Source: Phellopilus nigrolimitatus (lineage: Eukaryota; Basidiomycota; Agaricomycetes; Hymenochaetales; Hymenochaetaceae). From it: DNA of 35,788 nt. The first letter of the stretch is position 1, and each line of letters starts with the position of its first letter. The stretch spans positions 1 through 35,788 of the forward strand of contig JAJOHG010000263.1 in assembly GCA_021029095.1 (NCBI GenBank), read 5' to 3'. Shown here piece by piece: positions 1 through 9,378 of the stretch. The position numbers and the translations under genes were made by a program. The notes under the pieces are model-generated. The model worked only from the letters and a program-made list of their open reading frames with translations, had not been told where the DNA came from and did not search any database.

Positions 1-39
1 CGGGGCGTAGGAGGCGCAGTTGATCGTGTGAAGTCGCAT

Positions 40-205
40 GTGACCGCGTCGGTAGGTAAGTGATAGTGACCTTTGATCATGTAATTGTGACCGGTGTTTT
101 CGATCATGTAATCGTGACCAATGTGTTCGTCATGTAATCGCGACTAGCCAGTGATTGTGTAAGTTCGCATGTGATCGGGCAGAGCCGGGTTCTTCATGTG
201 ACCGC
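40..205. repeat. degenerate short repeats, CATGTRATCGTGACC-like
   Basis: About six imperfect copies of a 12-15 base unit (CATGTGACCGCG, CATGTAATTGTGACC, CATGTAATCGTGACC, CATGTAATCGCGAC, CATGTGATCG, CATGTGACCGCGAC) lie irregularly spaced in the first 205 bases. No gene is visible in this stretch. They could be decayed satellite-like sequence or promoter elements of the downstream gene. Seen directly; any role is unknown. Confidence 0.5.
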
Positions 206-499
206 GACATTGTGCGCCTCGAATGCGCCCTCAAATGTGCTTCAACGTCAATGTCATCAAAACTTACTCATTCGTAAAGGCCTTTCTTGTCCTTGTCCAA
301 GACGGTTGTAGATGCTGTACAATGCCTCGATGAGAACGACTTGGACAAGTCGCTTATTGAATCGAGAAGATCCCTTTACTGCATATCGTGTGCGCGCCGC
401 CAGGCTCCCGTGTGATCATGATCAGCGTCGGGGGGTACAGACGGTACCATTTTCCCTTGTGATTGCGAGCCCGTGCGCTTCATTAGAATTTCAGCGGAC

Positions 500-613
500 A
501 CACAATATGTGCCATCACGACGCGTATCAGCTTGAATACGTACCAGCGCGGTGACACACAATATGCGGCATCGCGACGCGACGCGTACTGGCTTGACTTA
601 CCAACGCGGTGTC
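500..613. repeat. imperfect tandem duplication of about 57 bp
   Basis: Two adjacent copies begin CACACAATATG (about 500 and 555) and each ends in a CCARCGCGGTG-type block. They differ by several substitutions and a small insertion (CGACGCGACGCG in the second copy). The duplication sits just upstream of the preferred start of the 659-3398 gene and creates an alternative in-frame ATG at 563. Confidence 0.65.
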
Positions 614-658
614 TTATCAGCCTTTTTGGCTGTGCTCGTTCTGCACTTTTCGCCAGCC

Positions 659-3398
659 ATGTCTTGGGCCAGCTTCGTTCAAAAGCAATTTATGGAGCAG
701 CGGTACGCCGCCTACCACGATGCGAAGCTGAAGGGCATTGCGGATGAGAATGAATTTCATGAGAGCACATTCGCCGAATACACGACCCTCTGGACCGTCG
801 AGAAGGCGAACTTCACTAGTTACGCCGTCAACGAAGGCACGCCAGAGGATGTCCTAAGGAAGAAAACAGCTGCCCTAAGACAGGTAATTTCTTTTTTCCC
901 AGCATTGTTTGAATTTATTATTGACGGCGCACCAATCCAGCGTCTACGAGAATGGTTCAAGAATAAAAAGCGTCCAAGGCAGAATACGACGAAGAAAACC
1001 GGCTTTTTTTCGGAGTTGACCGGTCACGCGGCTGGTCAGAGATCGCGGAAGCGAAAGCCACAGGAAATTGAGGCTTACAACACCTTGTATATCAAACCTG
1101 TCCCGGGGAAATCGAAGGAGCTACGTGAGGAGCACGCAGCAGCGGTCTCCGAGGCGAAAAAACTTCATGTAACCCCTGAGGAGTGGGTTACCTTCCAGCG
1201 AAAGCGACTTCGTGAGATGTTTAAAGTGGAGACGCAGGAGGTTAGAGACCGGGTGACCGAATACCGAGACCGCGTGGAAATCGTGGATGTAGGGGAGCAT
1301 AGTTATCCTGATGATGAGGATAGCGTGCAGTGCGACGATGAGACGAGCGCAGGAGTCTCCGAGGACACGGCCGCAGAAAAAGAGAAAGAGCGCCTTAGCA
1401 AAGCTGAGGAGGTAGCATGGTGAGTAAAAACGATTCTATTCCGCAACTTTCTTTAACTCACCACCATTCAGCCATGTACGCGATCTCGGGCCCGCGATGA
1501 AAGCGTTGGGCGACGAGCTGGAGGCTCGCTTAAATGCGAAGGGTTTCTTTATGATCGGTGTTGCCGATCCGGAAGCAGACGGGCAGATCTCAGTTGTAAA
1601 GTGAGTCAAAGACGTCTTCTCGGGCTTCCTAGATGCTGCGATTTACGTGTTTTCCTTTAGAGTTTGCTTCGGTACGACTAGTGACGAGCGAAAGCTTGAT
1701 CTCGAGAGCTACATGCCTAGTTTTAAGGCCGATGTCGAGGTTCCCGTCTGCAACTGGATCTCCAAAAGTATTCGTGAGTACTTAAGATACAATCTTCTAA
1801 TTTAGTGACTCATCTTTTGATTTTTACAGCAATGTCCTATCGGCAAGACATTTCTTTAAGGTCGAAGTCGGCTGATCCTGAGCAGGGTTCTGCGTACGAA
1901 AAGAACATCCTCAATGACAAGAGCCTGCGAAAGATGACTCCAGACGACCTCGTTGATGACGATACGCGTATTACCTTCAATAGCGATAGCGGTAGCGACA
2001 CGCCCGTCCGCGGGCCGAGTTTGACTAAAGCAAAGAGTATGAAGTTCAAGTCGAAATCGAGGGCTCGTGCCCCGAGGATGACCGAGTATGAGAAGAACCG
2101 CGAAGAAAACATAGAGCGCAACAGGGTGATAATGCAAAACCTTCTAAAAGGTCCACACGGCTCCGCCGCAAATCTGTTAAAGACGAAACCCGTTGCCTCC
2201 GAGGAATCAAAGAAAGCGAAGGGAAAGAGCACTGCAAAAGGACCAGGATTGTCGCGCGTGCCGGTACGGAGGTCTGCGCGACATAGCACTGAAGGGGAGA
2301 ATCCTGCGTACCGCGAACCTGTCGCGTCGACTGAAATGACATCGCGCATATCTCAGCTCGGAAGCATGGTACCCACGCGCGAGGACACCACACCACCCCC
2401 ATCTTGTGCCCAAGGCGTGCCTTCGTCTCAACCTGCGGATAGCACGGTCTCAACGGGCACGCCGACATTCGCAGGTGGCGGGGAGTCGCTCGCGCTGACA
2501 TCCTACGTGGAACAGCAAGTGTACGACCTGGGCACGTCTCATTTTTCATCTGACATGCAGGCTGTCGAGATCAGCAGCGCCGCGGCGGCGACTGCGATGC
2601 CAAGCGCATCTCCCACTCCAGCGCCTTTAGATGACATGACCGCGTCTTCACCTACGCTGCCAACCGATGAACACTCTTCCCTGCCGGCATCTCCGAACAG
2701 ACAGTTATCTATTCCTCCACCACCCGCGCGTCCTGCTTTCGACCCATCAAGCATCAAAGACCCCCGCGAAAGAAAAGCGAGCGAATGGATCGAGGAGGCG
2801 GAAGCTTATCTACGCAAGCATATGGTCGGAGATCTGGCAGATGCGTTAGTTAGGCTCTGGATTGAGTTTGAAGGCCGATTGGGATATCCCGTACGTACCA
2901 TTCACCTATGCTTTCGAGCTTCCGGATTGCTGGCTTACATTTGCGTAGGGAAACTCGGAAAGGATCCCCAAACCCGGCCGGCCCGCGGAAGTGGATTGGT
3001 GGCAGAAGCGAGGGAGGGACTACTCAAAGTTCCCTCCTGTGCAGCCACCCGACGAGTACTTCAAAACCTGGTTTGCGTGGTATCAAGGCTTACAACCCGC
3101 CGGTTGCCGATGCGACTCTGCGTGGCCCCTCCCTCGGGATGACAGCGATGCGCAAACGGATTGGACGATACTCAAAAAAGGCGGGCCAAACGGTATTTTT
3201 ATTGTTCTACTTACACTGGCGTTTTGGGCGGATGGTCTTCAAACGAGCGCAGAGATCGATATCTACGAGAGTGCGATGGCGGACGTGACCTGGGTACTGA
3301 AGACGATGCTCGACTTGCTGGGAGGAGGGAAGAGGAAGATGGCGGGTGATGGTGACAGCGCAGATGTGGGAAAGAGAAGCAAGCGCCGCACGAAATGA
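659..3398 (+). CDS. hypothetical protein of an expanded Agaricomycete family
   Basis: Five exons: 659-1419, 1472-1600, 1661-1773, 1830-2890, 2949-3398. All introns are GT..AG and the phases match, giving 837 residues. The N-terminus (MSWASFVQKQFMEQR, then a Tyr/Ala/Lys-rich stretch ending in Trp) and a later Trp/Arg-rich helix resemble a large family of hypothetical proteins common in mushroom genomes. So does the C-terminal block with GRPAEVDWWQKRGRDY, PDEYFKTWFAWY and LQP. No enzymatic motif is visible. The middle (about 1900-2750) is Ser/Pro/Lys-rich and probably disordered. I chose ATG 659 because it matches the usual N-terminus of the family. An in-frame ATG at 563 would add 32 residues including a hydrophobic run that could be mistaken for a signal peptide. 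Members often lie near transposons, as here. Function unknown. Confidence 0.75.
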
Positions 3399-3687
3399 GC
3401 GTAGATAGAGCGTTACTGTATGCAGTTTGTCGACTGCTTCGTGCCGGTCAATGGTATCTGCGTGCACTTAGCGTGTTCGTGTCATGTTTGTAAACAAGAT
3501 AGAATCTGCCGAGACGCAAAGGCGCGCTGGCGGTGTCGCCCAACAAATGCGACGGGCGACATCACTAAAGCGGCCCGCGTGAGAAACATTTAACATTTTA
3601 GGATATATCCCGACAAAAATGATCGACATTCCCGCTCTGAACGCGCCAACGTCGCGCTACAACATCTATTCATATAGTATAAGGTTT
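3399..3687. other. intergenic, no gene seen
   Basis: About 290 bases between the stop of the preceding gene and a transposon-derived patch. I see no open frame, RNA gene or LTR here. In particular there is no copy of the copia LTR found at 9379-9643, so the 3' end of that retrotransposon is missing. Confidence 0.5.
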
Positions 3688-3861
3688 TTCAGGGATTGCA
3701 GTGATTGCCGTACAGTGCCGATCCGGCACGAGCATCAAAGCCCTGGGGTAGATTGGGGGCACAGGCCCGGTAATGTCTACCACCGCACTTATCACGGTAA
3801 TGTTGAACCTGGTTTTTCGGTAATTATCAGGTATGGTAAGTACTGACTGGCTGGTACTGGT
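3688..3861. mobile_element. possible fragment of a second DNA transposon end
   Basis: The patch starts CAGGGATTGCAGTG, which fits the YARNG pattern of hAT termini. It contains four short copies of GGTAAT/GGTAAG (near 3770, 3796, 3820 and 3835), like subterminal transposase-binding repeats. It abuts the point where the copia reverse-transcriptase homology stops. No matching inverted end or target duplication is present in the window, so this is at best a truncated end. Weak call. Confidence 0.3.
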
Positions 3862-4003
3862 GCCATCTGCCCGTCGTTTAGTGCGGTGAACGAACCGCAA
3901 GCCAATTGTTTTGGCGCCCGGTGGAAGGTCGACGTATTCGAAGACTTCGCGCTGAATGAGAACATTCGATTCGGTGTTCATGGCATTGTACCATTGCGCG
4001 GCG
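3862..4003 (-). pseudogene. copia reverse transcriptase, N-terminal fragment
   Basis: Minus-strand translation gives AAQWYNAMNTESNVL, then LPPGAKTIGLRFV and KRRADGT. These are the start of the copia reverse-transcriptase domain (pattern W..AM..E...L....V....P.GA..I..R.V...K...DG). It joins in frame to the end of the gag-integrase ORF if the insert at 4004-6311 and one copy of the 8-bp target duplication are removed. Homology ends near 3862, before the YxDD catalytic region, so no polymerase activity is possible. Confidence 0.85.
3996..4003. repeat. 8-bp target site duplication, left copy
   Basis: GCGCGGCG directly before the TAGGG terminus. Identical to 6312-6319. Confidence 0.9.
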
Positions 4004-4200
4004 TAGGGCATAGCACGGGTCATGTTTACCCGCGGATCCCCACGGGTAGACCCGTGACAATACCCACGGGTTCGGGTCACCCGTGCACGGGTCACCCGTT
4101 TCCCACGGATCAGTTGAGGGTCCGGGTCTGCTTTTTTGCCAATTTTTACATACCTGCGGGTACTCGCAGGTATCAAGGACCCGTACATATTTAAGTATGA
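4004..4200. repeat. left terminal and subterminal repeats of the hAT element
   Basis: 18-bp terminal inverted repeat (4004-4021) followed by dense direct and inverted ACCCG/CGGGT motifs, including CGGGTCACCCG and CCTGCGGGTACTCGCAGG. Such clustered subterminal motifs are the usual transposase-binding regions of hAT elements. Confidence 0.8.
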
Positions 4201-4319
4201 ATCAAGTCTTTCTGGCAAATTTCGAAGTAGGTTTTTTGCTTTTTTGATGAGTTGTGCAAGTGTAGTTGAGGCTTCCTCAAGAAGAACCTTGACACGCTCA
4301 ACCCAGACTTCATCTCACT

Positions 4320-4443
4320 TTCACCAACTTCATCGTCGAGCCACTCCTCTCCCATCCATCCCACACTGAATTCTACATCTGTATCACTTCAGTGCGTGAG
4401 GGCGACACCATTCTCTTCACCCATGAGGGCGGTGTAGACAACG
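4320..4443 (+). pseudogene. captured ATP-citrate lyase fragment
   Basis: One open frame reads FTNFIVEPLL, then HPSHTEFYICI, then REGDTILFTHEGGVD, ending at a Gly/Lys that runs into ACCCG-rich transposon sequence. This matches the ATP-grasp/CoA-binding part of ATP-citrate lyase, where animal and fungal enzymes have F(I/L)(V/I)EPF(V/L)PH....EFYVCI..REGD..LF.HEGGVD. Only about 41 residues are present, without the neighbouring GDV motif or the catalytic His domain. The fragment cannot be an enzyme; it is a piece of host gene carried by the transposon. Confidence 0.85.
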
Positions 4444-4489
4444 GCAAGGTTACCCGCAGGTAACTCAAGACCCGTGCTTGTAGAGGGTA

Positions 4490-4742
4490 CAACATATGTT
4501 TAGATTGGCAACGCCACGACGGCCCGACGCTCGACGCTCGACATATCCCTTTGACAAAACCGAGATGGCACCCTCCAAGAAGTCCAAATCTCGCAAGTCC
4601 ACCGAGTCCATCTCCTCTCGGCACGGAGGCGTTCGTGTTCGCGCTCGGCACCGCATGGGCACGGGCGTGTCAGCTCGGACGTCTACCTCCAAATCCACAT
4701 CGCCCGCGCCATGTTCGCGTGGCCCCCGAGCGACATGCAAAG
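4490..4742 (+). other. unidentified sequence between captured fragments
   Basis: Several overlapping open frames exist, for example one starting [20 protein letters not shown] at 4565 (Lys/Ser-rich). A second frame contains [19 protein letters not shown] just before the SmD1 fragment. I recognise neither. The region is GC-rich and coding-like, so it may be one more captured fragment. Confidence 0.4.
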
Positions 4743-5011
4743 AACACCGATTTAAAACCCGTCAAGATGTCGATGCGCAACCACGACGCGCAGTCGCTCG
4801 ACTTGCTTTCCATCTGCGGCAACAACATCCGCTACTTTGTTCTCCCCGATGCGCTCCCGCTCGACACCCTACTCGTTGACGATGCTCTGAAGCCCAAGGG
4901 TGGCCGCAAGAAGGACAACACGCACGGACGCGGCGGACTGGATGCTCCCAGGGCGGAAGCATGGACCAAGGGCAGGGACGTGGTGGTTGCGGCAGGGGCA
5001 GAGGTCGGTGA
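4743..5011 (+). pseudogene. captured SmD1 (spliceosomal Sm protein) fragment, frameshifted
   Basis: The frame reads [39 protein letters not shown]. This is the second half of the Sm fold of SmD1, where the conserved form is NTHLK.VKM and [24 protein letters not shown]. The C-terminal RG tail ([13 protein letters not shown] followed by TGA at 5009) is in another frame, so a shift lies between about 4935 and 4965. The Arg of SIRGNN, which contacts snRNA in Sm proteins, is Cys here. The first Sm motif is missing. Sequence resembling a 3' UTR follows to about 5100. Non-functional piece of a core splicing gene inside a transposon. Confidence 0.87.
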
Positions 5012-5275
5012 TCGCGATGGACGATGGTCTAGGCGATTTTCAGGGCTGGCGGCTCAAAGTCTGTCCTCCTCTTGACCATTTCACATTGTTCTGTTATACA
5101 TAAAAAATGAGGGCGCGCAGCTTTCTATGTACACGGTATGTTCTTTCGCGTTTGTGTCTTATTGCTGTTTCTTCCTAGATATGTTACGCGATGCATCACC
5201 TCCGACCGCTGCGCAACATGAACGTCGGTGTGGGAGGGTAGGCGGAAGTCCTTCCGACCAGAACGCAGGCGGGAC

Positions 5276-5549
5276 GCCGGTGAGCGCACACGAGGTGAGC
5301 ACCGCGTTCGAATTGGTCCTGCGCTTCCTGAAGACACAGCGACCAGTCTTCTTGACACAGCACAAGCACAACATCCTCACGGACATCAAGCACATGATAT
5401 GGCTCTCGTCCGCGGAGTCTGTCGCTGCGAACGCGAACGCGGCTGCTGCTGCTGCCACAGTGACGGCCGCTGTGGCTGCTTCGGCTTCCACGAACGAGAA
5501 CGAGGGCAGCAGCGGGGGCGCGCAGGCGGGCGCCTCGACGGTGTCGTGA
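5276..5549 (+). pseudogene. probable third captured fragment, identity unknown
   Basis: A plus-strand frame with protein-like composition contains HEVSTAFELVLRFLKTQRP, then FLTQHKHNILTDIKHMIW, then an Ala/Asn-rich low-complexity tail, ending at TGA 5547-5549. A natural C-terminus of a host protein captured with its stop codon would look like this. I do not recognise the family. The GC-rich codon use is like that of the SmD1 piece. Confidence 0.4.
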
Positions 5550-5604
5550 TGCAAAACGAAGGGATCTTGGCTGAGCGCGGCGGCGTGCATGTTTTCTCAA
5601 ATAG

Positions 5605-6035
5605 ATCTCATGTCGCCGTACCTGCGCGAGACGTATGCCGGGGCGGAAGCTGGTCTTTCACGCGCGTTGCGCGCAGCGAGGGCGTCGCCCAGAGGCAGAG
5701 CGTGTGCAGGTGTGCGAAGTGCGGGAGCGGCGGCGGGGCGGGTGCATCCAGCAAATCCGGGCTGGTCTCTTTCGTGTTGAACGGCTCCAGGGTGCCTGCG
5801 GACAGGAAACTCAGTGTACACAAGCCACGCGAGGCGTCCGCGAGTGGAGGGTACGAGAGCAACACGCACACGGAGCCCGTGCCCCGCCCGAAGTCGCGCA
5901 GCGCGCCGCAGAGATGCGCCGCGCGCGTTTCGTCGTCGGCGTCGGGGCGCGGGCCAGAAGAACTGACTAGCACGGGCGGCGCGCATGAGAACGTGCGGTA
6001 CACGAAGTCGGAGGTGTAGGCGGCGGCGAAGGAAG
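5605..6035 (-). pseudogene. probable fourth captured fragment (antisense), identity unknown
   Basis: The minus strand has an open frame reading AYTSDFVYRTFSCAPPVLV, ETRAAHLCGALRDFGRG and SYPPLADASRG. A possible 3' splice site (TGTCCGCAG) is followed by GTLEPFNTKETSPDLL. Residue composition looks natural, while the plus-strand frames are Arg-rich shadows. If real, it lies opposite to the other captured pieces. Not recognised. Confidence 0.35.
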
Positions 6036-6134
6036 GGTACCCCTCAGGTTCGATTTTGATTTTTGGATGGGCTTAACTTTCTATTCAATATTATAAGATA
6101 AAATAAGTGTAATTAAACTAAAACAAAATGTAAA

Positions 6135-6311
6135 GTGACCCGCAGGTTACCCGTCATACCCACCCTGACCCGGACCCGTCATACCCGGACCCGCAGGTAT
6201 TTGACCTGCGGGTCCGGGGGTCATGCACGGGTCCGGGTATGAGTTTTGAAAATCTCATACCCGTACAAACGGGTCCGGGTCTACCCACGGATCGACCCGT
6301 GCTATGCCCTA
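6135..6311. repeat. right subterminal and terminal repeats of the hAT element
   Basis: Mirror of the left end: GACCCGCAGGTTACCCG, repeated GACCCGGACCCG and CATACCCG units, then the inverted terminal repeat at 6294-6311. Several units are palindromic, such as ACCTGCGGGTCCGGG against CCCGGACCCGCAGGT. Confidence 0.8.
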
Positions 6312-6319
6312 GCGCGGCG
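6312..6319. repeat. 8-bp target site duplication, right copy
   Basis: GCGCGGCG directly after the CCCTA terminus. Identical to 3996-4003. Removing the transposon plus one copy restores the copia frame. Confidence 0.9.
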
Positions 6320-9300
6320 TCGGGGCGTTTGTTGACTTGGGCGATGGTGGTCGGGTCGTCTTGGTTGTCTCCTCCTGCGGCTAGCCAGACTTCGGCCGAC
6401 ATAGCCTGTGGTGGAGGGGCGTCTTCATCGTATTCGAGTTGTTGGACACGGCGCGATGCCCTCTTTTGGCGTTTGCCGCGTCCTTCCTCGGTGCTGGTGT
6501 CCTCGGGTACAAGCGTTTCGTCTGAACTGGTGACTGGTAGCGTCGTCGTTTGTGGCTCTTCGTCGTTCTCAGGCTCGGTTACTGGGCCAATGTCGACTTC
6601 GACTGGTTGCTCCTCCTGAACGTCGGAGGGCTGCAAATTTAGCATTTGAATGTTGCGCTCGGTAGATACCTTGCGCTCTTTCTCCCAGTAAACGCGATGA
6701 CCTTTCGCTGTTTCGTCAGGTCCAAGCCAGCGGCCTAAGGTGCCGCGGTTGTCGAGCTTTTCAGCTGATTCGAGCCAGATGACACATTGTTGTCCAAAAC
6801 GATAAACCCATTGGAGGTTCGGCGGGTGGCCGAAGCGTACCTCGTAAGGTGATCTGAAACCAAGCGCCGAGTGCGGTGTCCGATTATAAACATATGAGAC
6901 GTACTGTAAGCACTCTCCCCACAGCCATGTGGGTAAGTGCGCGCTGGCCAAATTGGCCCTTATTGCATTGAATATTGTGCCATGAGCACGTTCCGCAACT
7001 CCATTTTGCTGCGGCGTATCGTGGACGGTGAGGCGGCGAATTGTACCGTTAGCCTCGAGATACTGGCTGAATTCGCGCGAAAGGAAAGCGCTGTCGTTGT
7101 CGGACTGGAGGACTTTGATCGTAATATTGTGCTGGGTTTTAAGCAGCGACTGCCAGCCGACGTATTTTGACATGGCGTCCGATTTCGCGGTCATAGTTTG
7201 CATTTGAAGCCATCGAGTTTTGTCGTCCACGATCGTAAGCGCGTAGCGTGCATGGTTAATTGTCCTAACTTTCGCCGGACCCCAAATATCCATGTGAAAA
7301 TGGTCGCCGAACTCCTTGGCAAGGGGACTGGTACGTTCGGAAGGGATAGGCGTTCGTCTGATTTTGCCAAGCGCGCAGGCGAGGCAATCCTTCTCGATAT
7401 CCTGCTTCGGGTCGAGACGCATGCCGACGAGTTTTCTATCGTTATTGAGACGGCGAATGTAACCATAATTGATATGGCTAAGTCGACAGTGAATATCGTA
7501 TAGCGAGAGTAGCGGCCAATCTTTAGACCGTACGTCGGTGTCGGCAGCGTTGGCGTGATGACGGTGCCAGCGAATAGCGTATAAGTCGTTCTGGAGAGCG
7601 ATGTCGGCGATGATAGTGCCGACATGATTCTTGATCCACAAGTGTCCTCGACTAAAGAGACACGCATAGCCCGCTTTATCGAGCTTCGGGACCGAAATAA
7701 GCGTAGAGTGTAAATCCGGCGCATAGCGAACGTCACTCAGCTTCATGACATTCTGTTTGTCCTGGCAAGGGACAGTGACGTCCATGTCTCCGGAATGTGT
7801 CGACTCGAAATATTGGCCGTTGGCCGTGCGAATAGTGACAGGCTCGGTGAGCTGGACGTTGTAGAGCCGATTAATCTCCGGCGTGAGATGGAGGGTTGCC
7901 GCGGAATCAAAGGCGTCGATGCGGTAAGTCGATGCCGCAGAGGCTTGTTCCTCGGTGGCACATAGCCAGGCGTTGTCGGGTAGCTCCTCAATAAACGCAG
8001 CGGAAGCGGATGCGGTCGTCGACTTGTTCTCCTCCTTCTTGTCGTCCTTCTTGTCGTCTTTCTTTTTCGACTTGTCGTCTGTCGCTTCGCTGGCCGATTC
8101 GCGCTTTCGCTTTGGCGAAGGACATTTGTTGGCGAAGTGACCGAAACCAGAGCAGTTGTAGCATTTCTTGCTGGAATCGTCGGACTTGCCATCGCGCTGG
8201 CCATGACCCTGGCCTCCTCCGCGACCACGTCCACCGCGGCCGCCTCGTCCGGATCCTCTGCCACGACCTCCTCCTCGGCCGCGGCCTCCTCCGGAATAAT
8301 TCGCCTGCTCCTCCTTGCGCTGACCTGACTTCGCTAAGACGGTCTTGGAGGCGGCTTTCGATCGTAATGCGTTTACTACCTCGGTGGCAGTGAAAGCGCG
8401 CGTCTGGGGCTGGATCGGTTGCTGGCCGGCCGGTATGTTCTGGTTGATGGCCGCCATTTGAGCGATGATGATCGCGTTCACGGTATCGATATTGCCCTTC
8501 AGACTCTGGATGACGTCGCGATAGCTCTCCGGTACCGAAGCCGAGAGCGCGTTGATGAAAGTTTCGTCGGATACATTGCGGCCAAATTCCGCAAGTTTAC
8601 TGCGAACGTCGAGCATTTGATCGATGTGCTTATCAATTCCTTTATCATCATGACATTTGAGTTGGTATAGCTTAGCTTCGGTAACTGCCTCAACGGTCTG
8701 GTTAACGACGTTATAATCGCGCTCCAAAACCGTAAGGACTTCGTGCGCATGTTCGAAGGTCATAACCTTCAGGAAAACTTGTGTCGGAAGCTTCCCATTG
8801 ATCGCAGCGACAAGCTGATCGTCCAGGCTAACCATGGCCGCATCATTGGCAGCCGGTGGTCCTATAAGCAGGGCTCGGCCGCCTGCTGCTCGAGCGCATT
8901 GCCTGATGCGAGCGATCCATGGTCGGTAATTCGAGCCGTCGGGCTTAAGCTGTTCGACATCGGAGAAAACTTTTGCGACTTCAACCATTGTGAGAATTCG
9001 ACGATAGGTAAGCGGTGGCTGGGCTGGTGCAGTAGCGATAACAGGTGTAGGGATAAATGCGAGGAACTCAGCGAAAATATCCCAATCAAACAGCCAATTG
9101 AACGAGTTAGCTTGGTACGCAGCTACACGTGTGTCGAAGTCAACCTGTCTAGTCTGAAACTGAATGAGATCGTTAGGAGTGTCTTGGAACGCCTCAAGGA
9201 GATCGTTTGAGATAGGGATCCACGGGTCGATGGGAGTCCCGGTCTGAGCGAGATTAAGGCGGGATGTGAGTCGAGGTCGAGAGGTCGTATATGCGAGTGT

Positions 9301-9330
9301 GACGGTTTGATTGTGACGGATAAGTTTCAT
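6312..9330 (-). pseudogene. copia gag-protease-integrase polyprotein (5' part)
   Basis: ATG at 9330 opens a frame of about 1006 codons up to the hAT insertion site; reading then runs into the insert and stops at 6154. Domains in order: UBN2/gag-like region (PDGSNYRPWIARI near residue 130), Gly/Arg-rich linker, CCHC zinc knuckle CYNCSGFGHFANKC (about residues 389-402), Lys-rich segment, aspartic protease site FDSAAT (about 474; the usual motif is DSGA), then the integrase core. The core shows HMDIWGP (first Asp near 679), LQSDNDSAF (second Asp near 742) and NGVAERAHGT (Glu near 777). A divergent linker follows. Overlapping plus-strand open frames are shadows. Called a pseudogene because the polyprotein is split by the insert and its RT/RNase H part is mostly gone. 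Confidence 0.88.
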
Positions 9331-9378
9331 AAGCTAAGCGAAGTACGAAGCGCGCCTCAGAGCCCAAGGCTCATAACC

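Larger units (their letters stand above)
4004..6311. mobile_element. hAT-type non-autonomous transposon with captured genes
   Basis: The ends are perfect inverted copies over 18 bases (TAGGGCATAGCACGGGTC), fitting the hAT terminal consensus YARNG. They are flanked by a perfect 8-bp direct repeat, GCGCGGCG, at 3996-4003 and 6312-6319. An 8-bp target duplication is diagnostic of hAT elements. The insertion splits a copia pol frame exactly. Both ends are packed with ACCCG/GGGT motifs. No transposase (no RNase-H-like core, no BED finger, no hAT dimerisation region) is visible in any frame. The interior holds host-gene fragments described separately. It is therefore a Pack-type element that would need a transposase supplied in trans. 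Confidence 0.9.

Noticed and set aside
551..658. N-terminal extension of the first gene from GTG 551 or ATG 563, giving a signal-like hydrophobic stretch
   Set aside because: GTG is not a usual nuclear start in fungi, and family members begin at the MSW-type methionine (659). The hydrophobic stretch is probably a chance translation of the tandem-duplicated leader.
1837..2549. Overlapping minus-strand frames of 93-170 codons
   Set aside because: They are shadows of the long plus-strand exon 1830-2890, with Arg/Ser/Leu-rich composition and no motifs.
4004..6311. Reading the interior of the hAT element as a degenerate transposase
   Set aside because: The only recognisable peptides match ATP-citrate lyase and SmD1. 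No hAT motifs were found in any frame.
8010..8393. Plus-strand frames opposite the copia gag zinc-knuckle region
   Set aside because: Low-complexity shadows of the Gly/Arg-rich gag linker.
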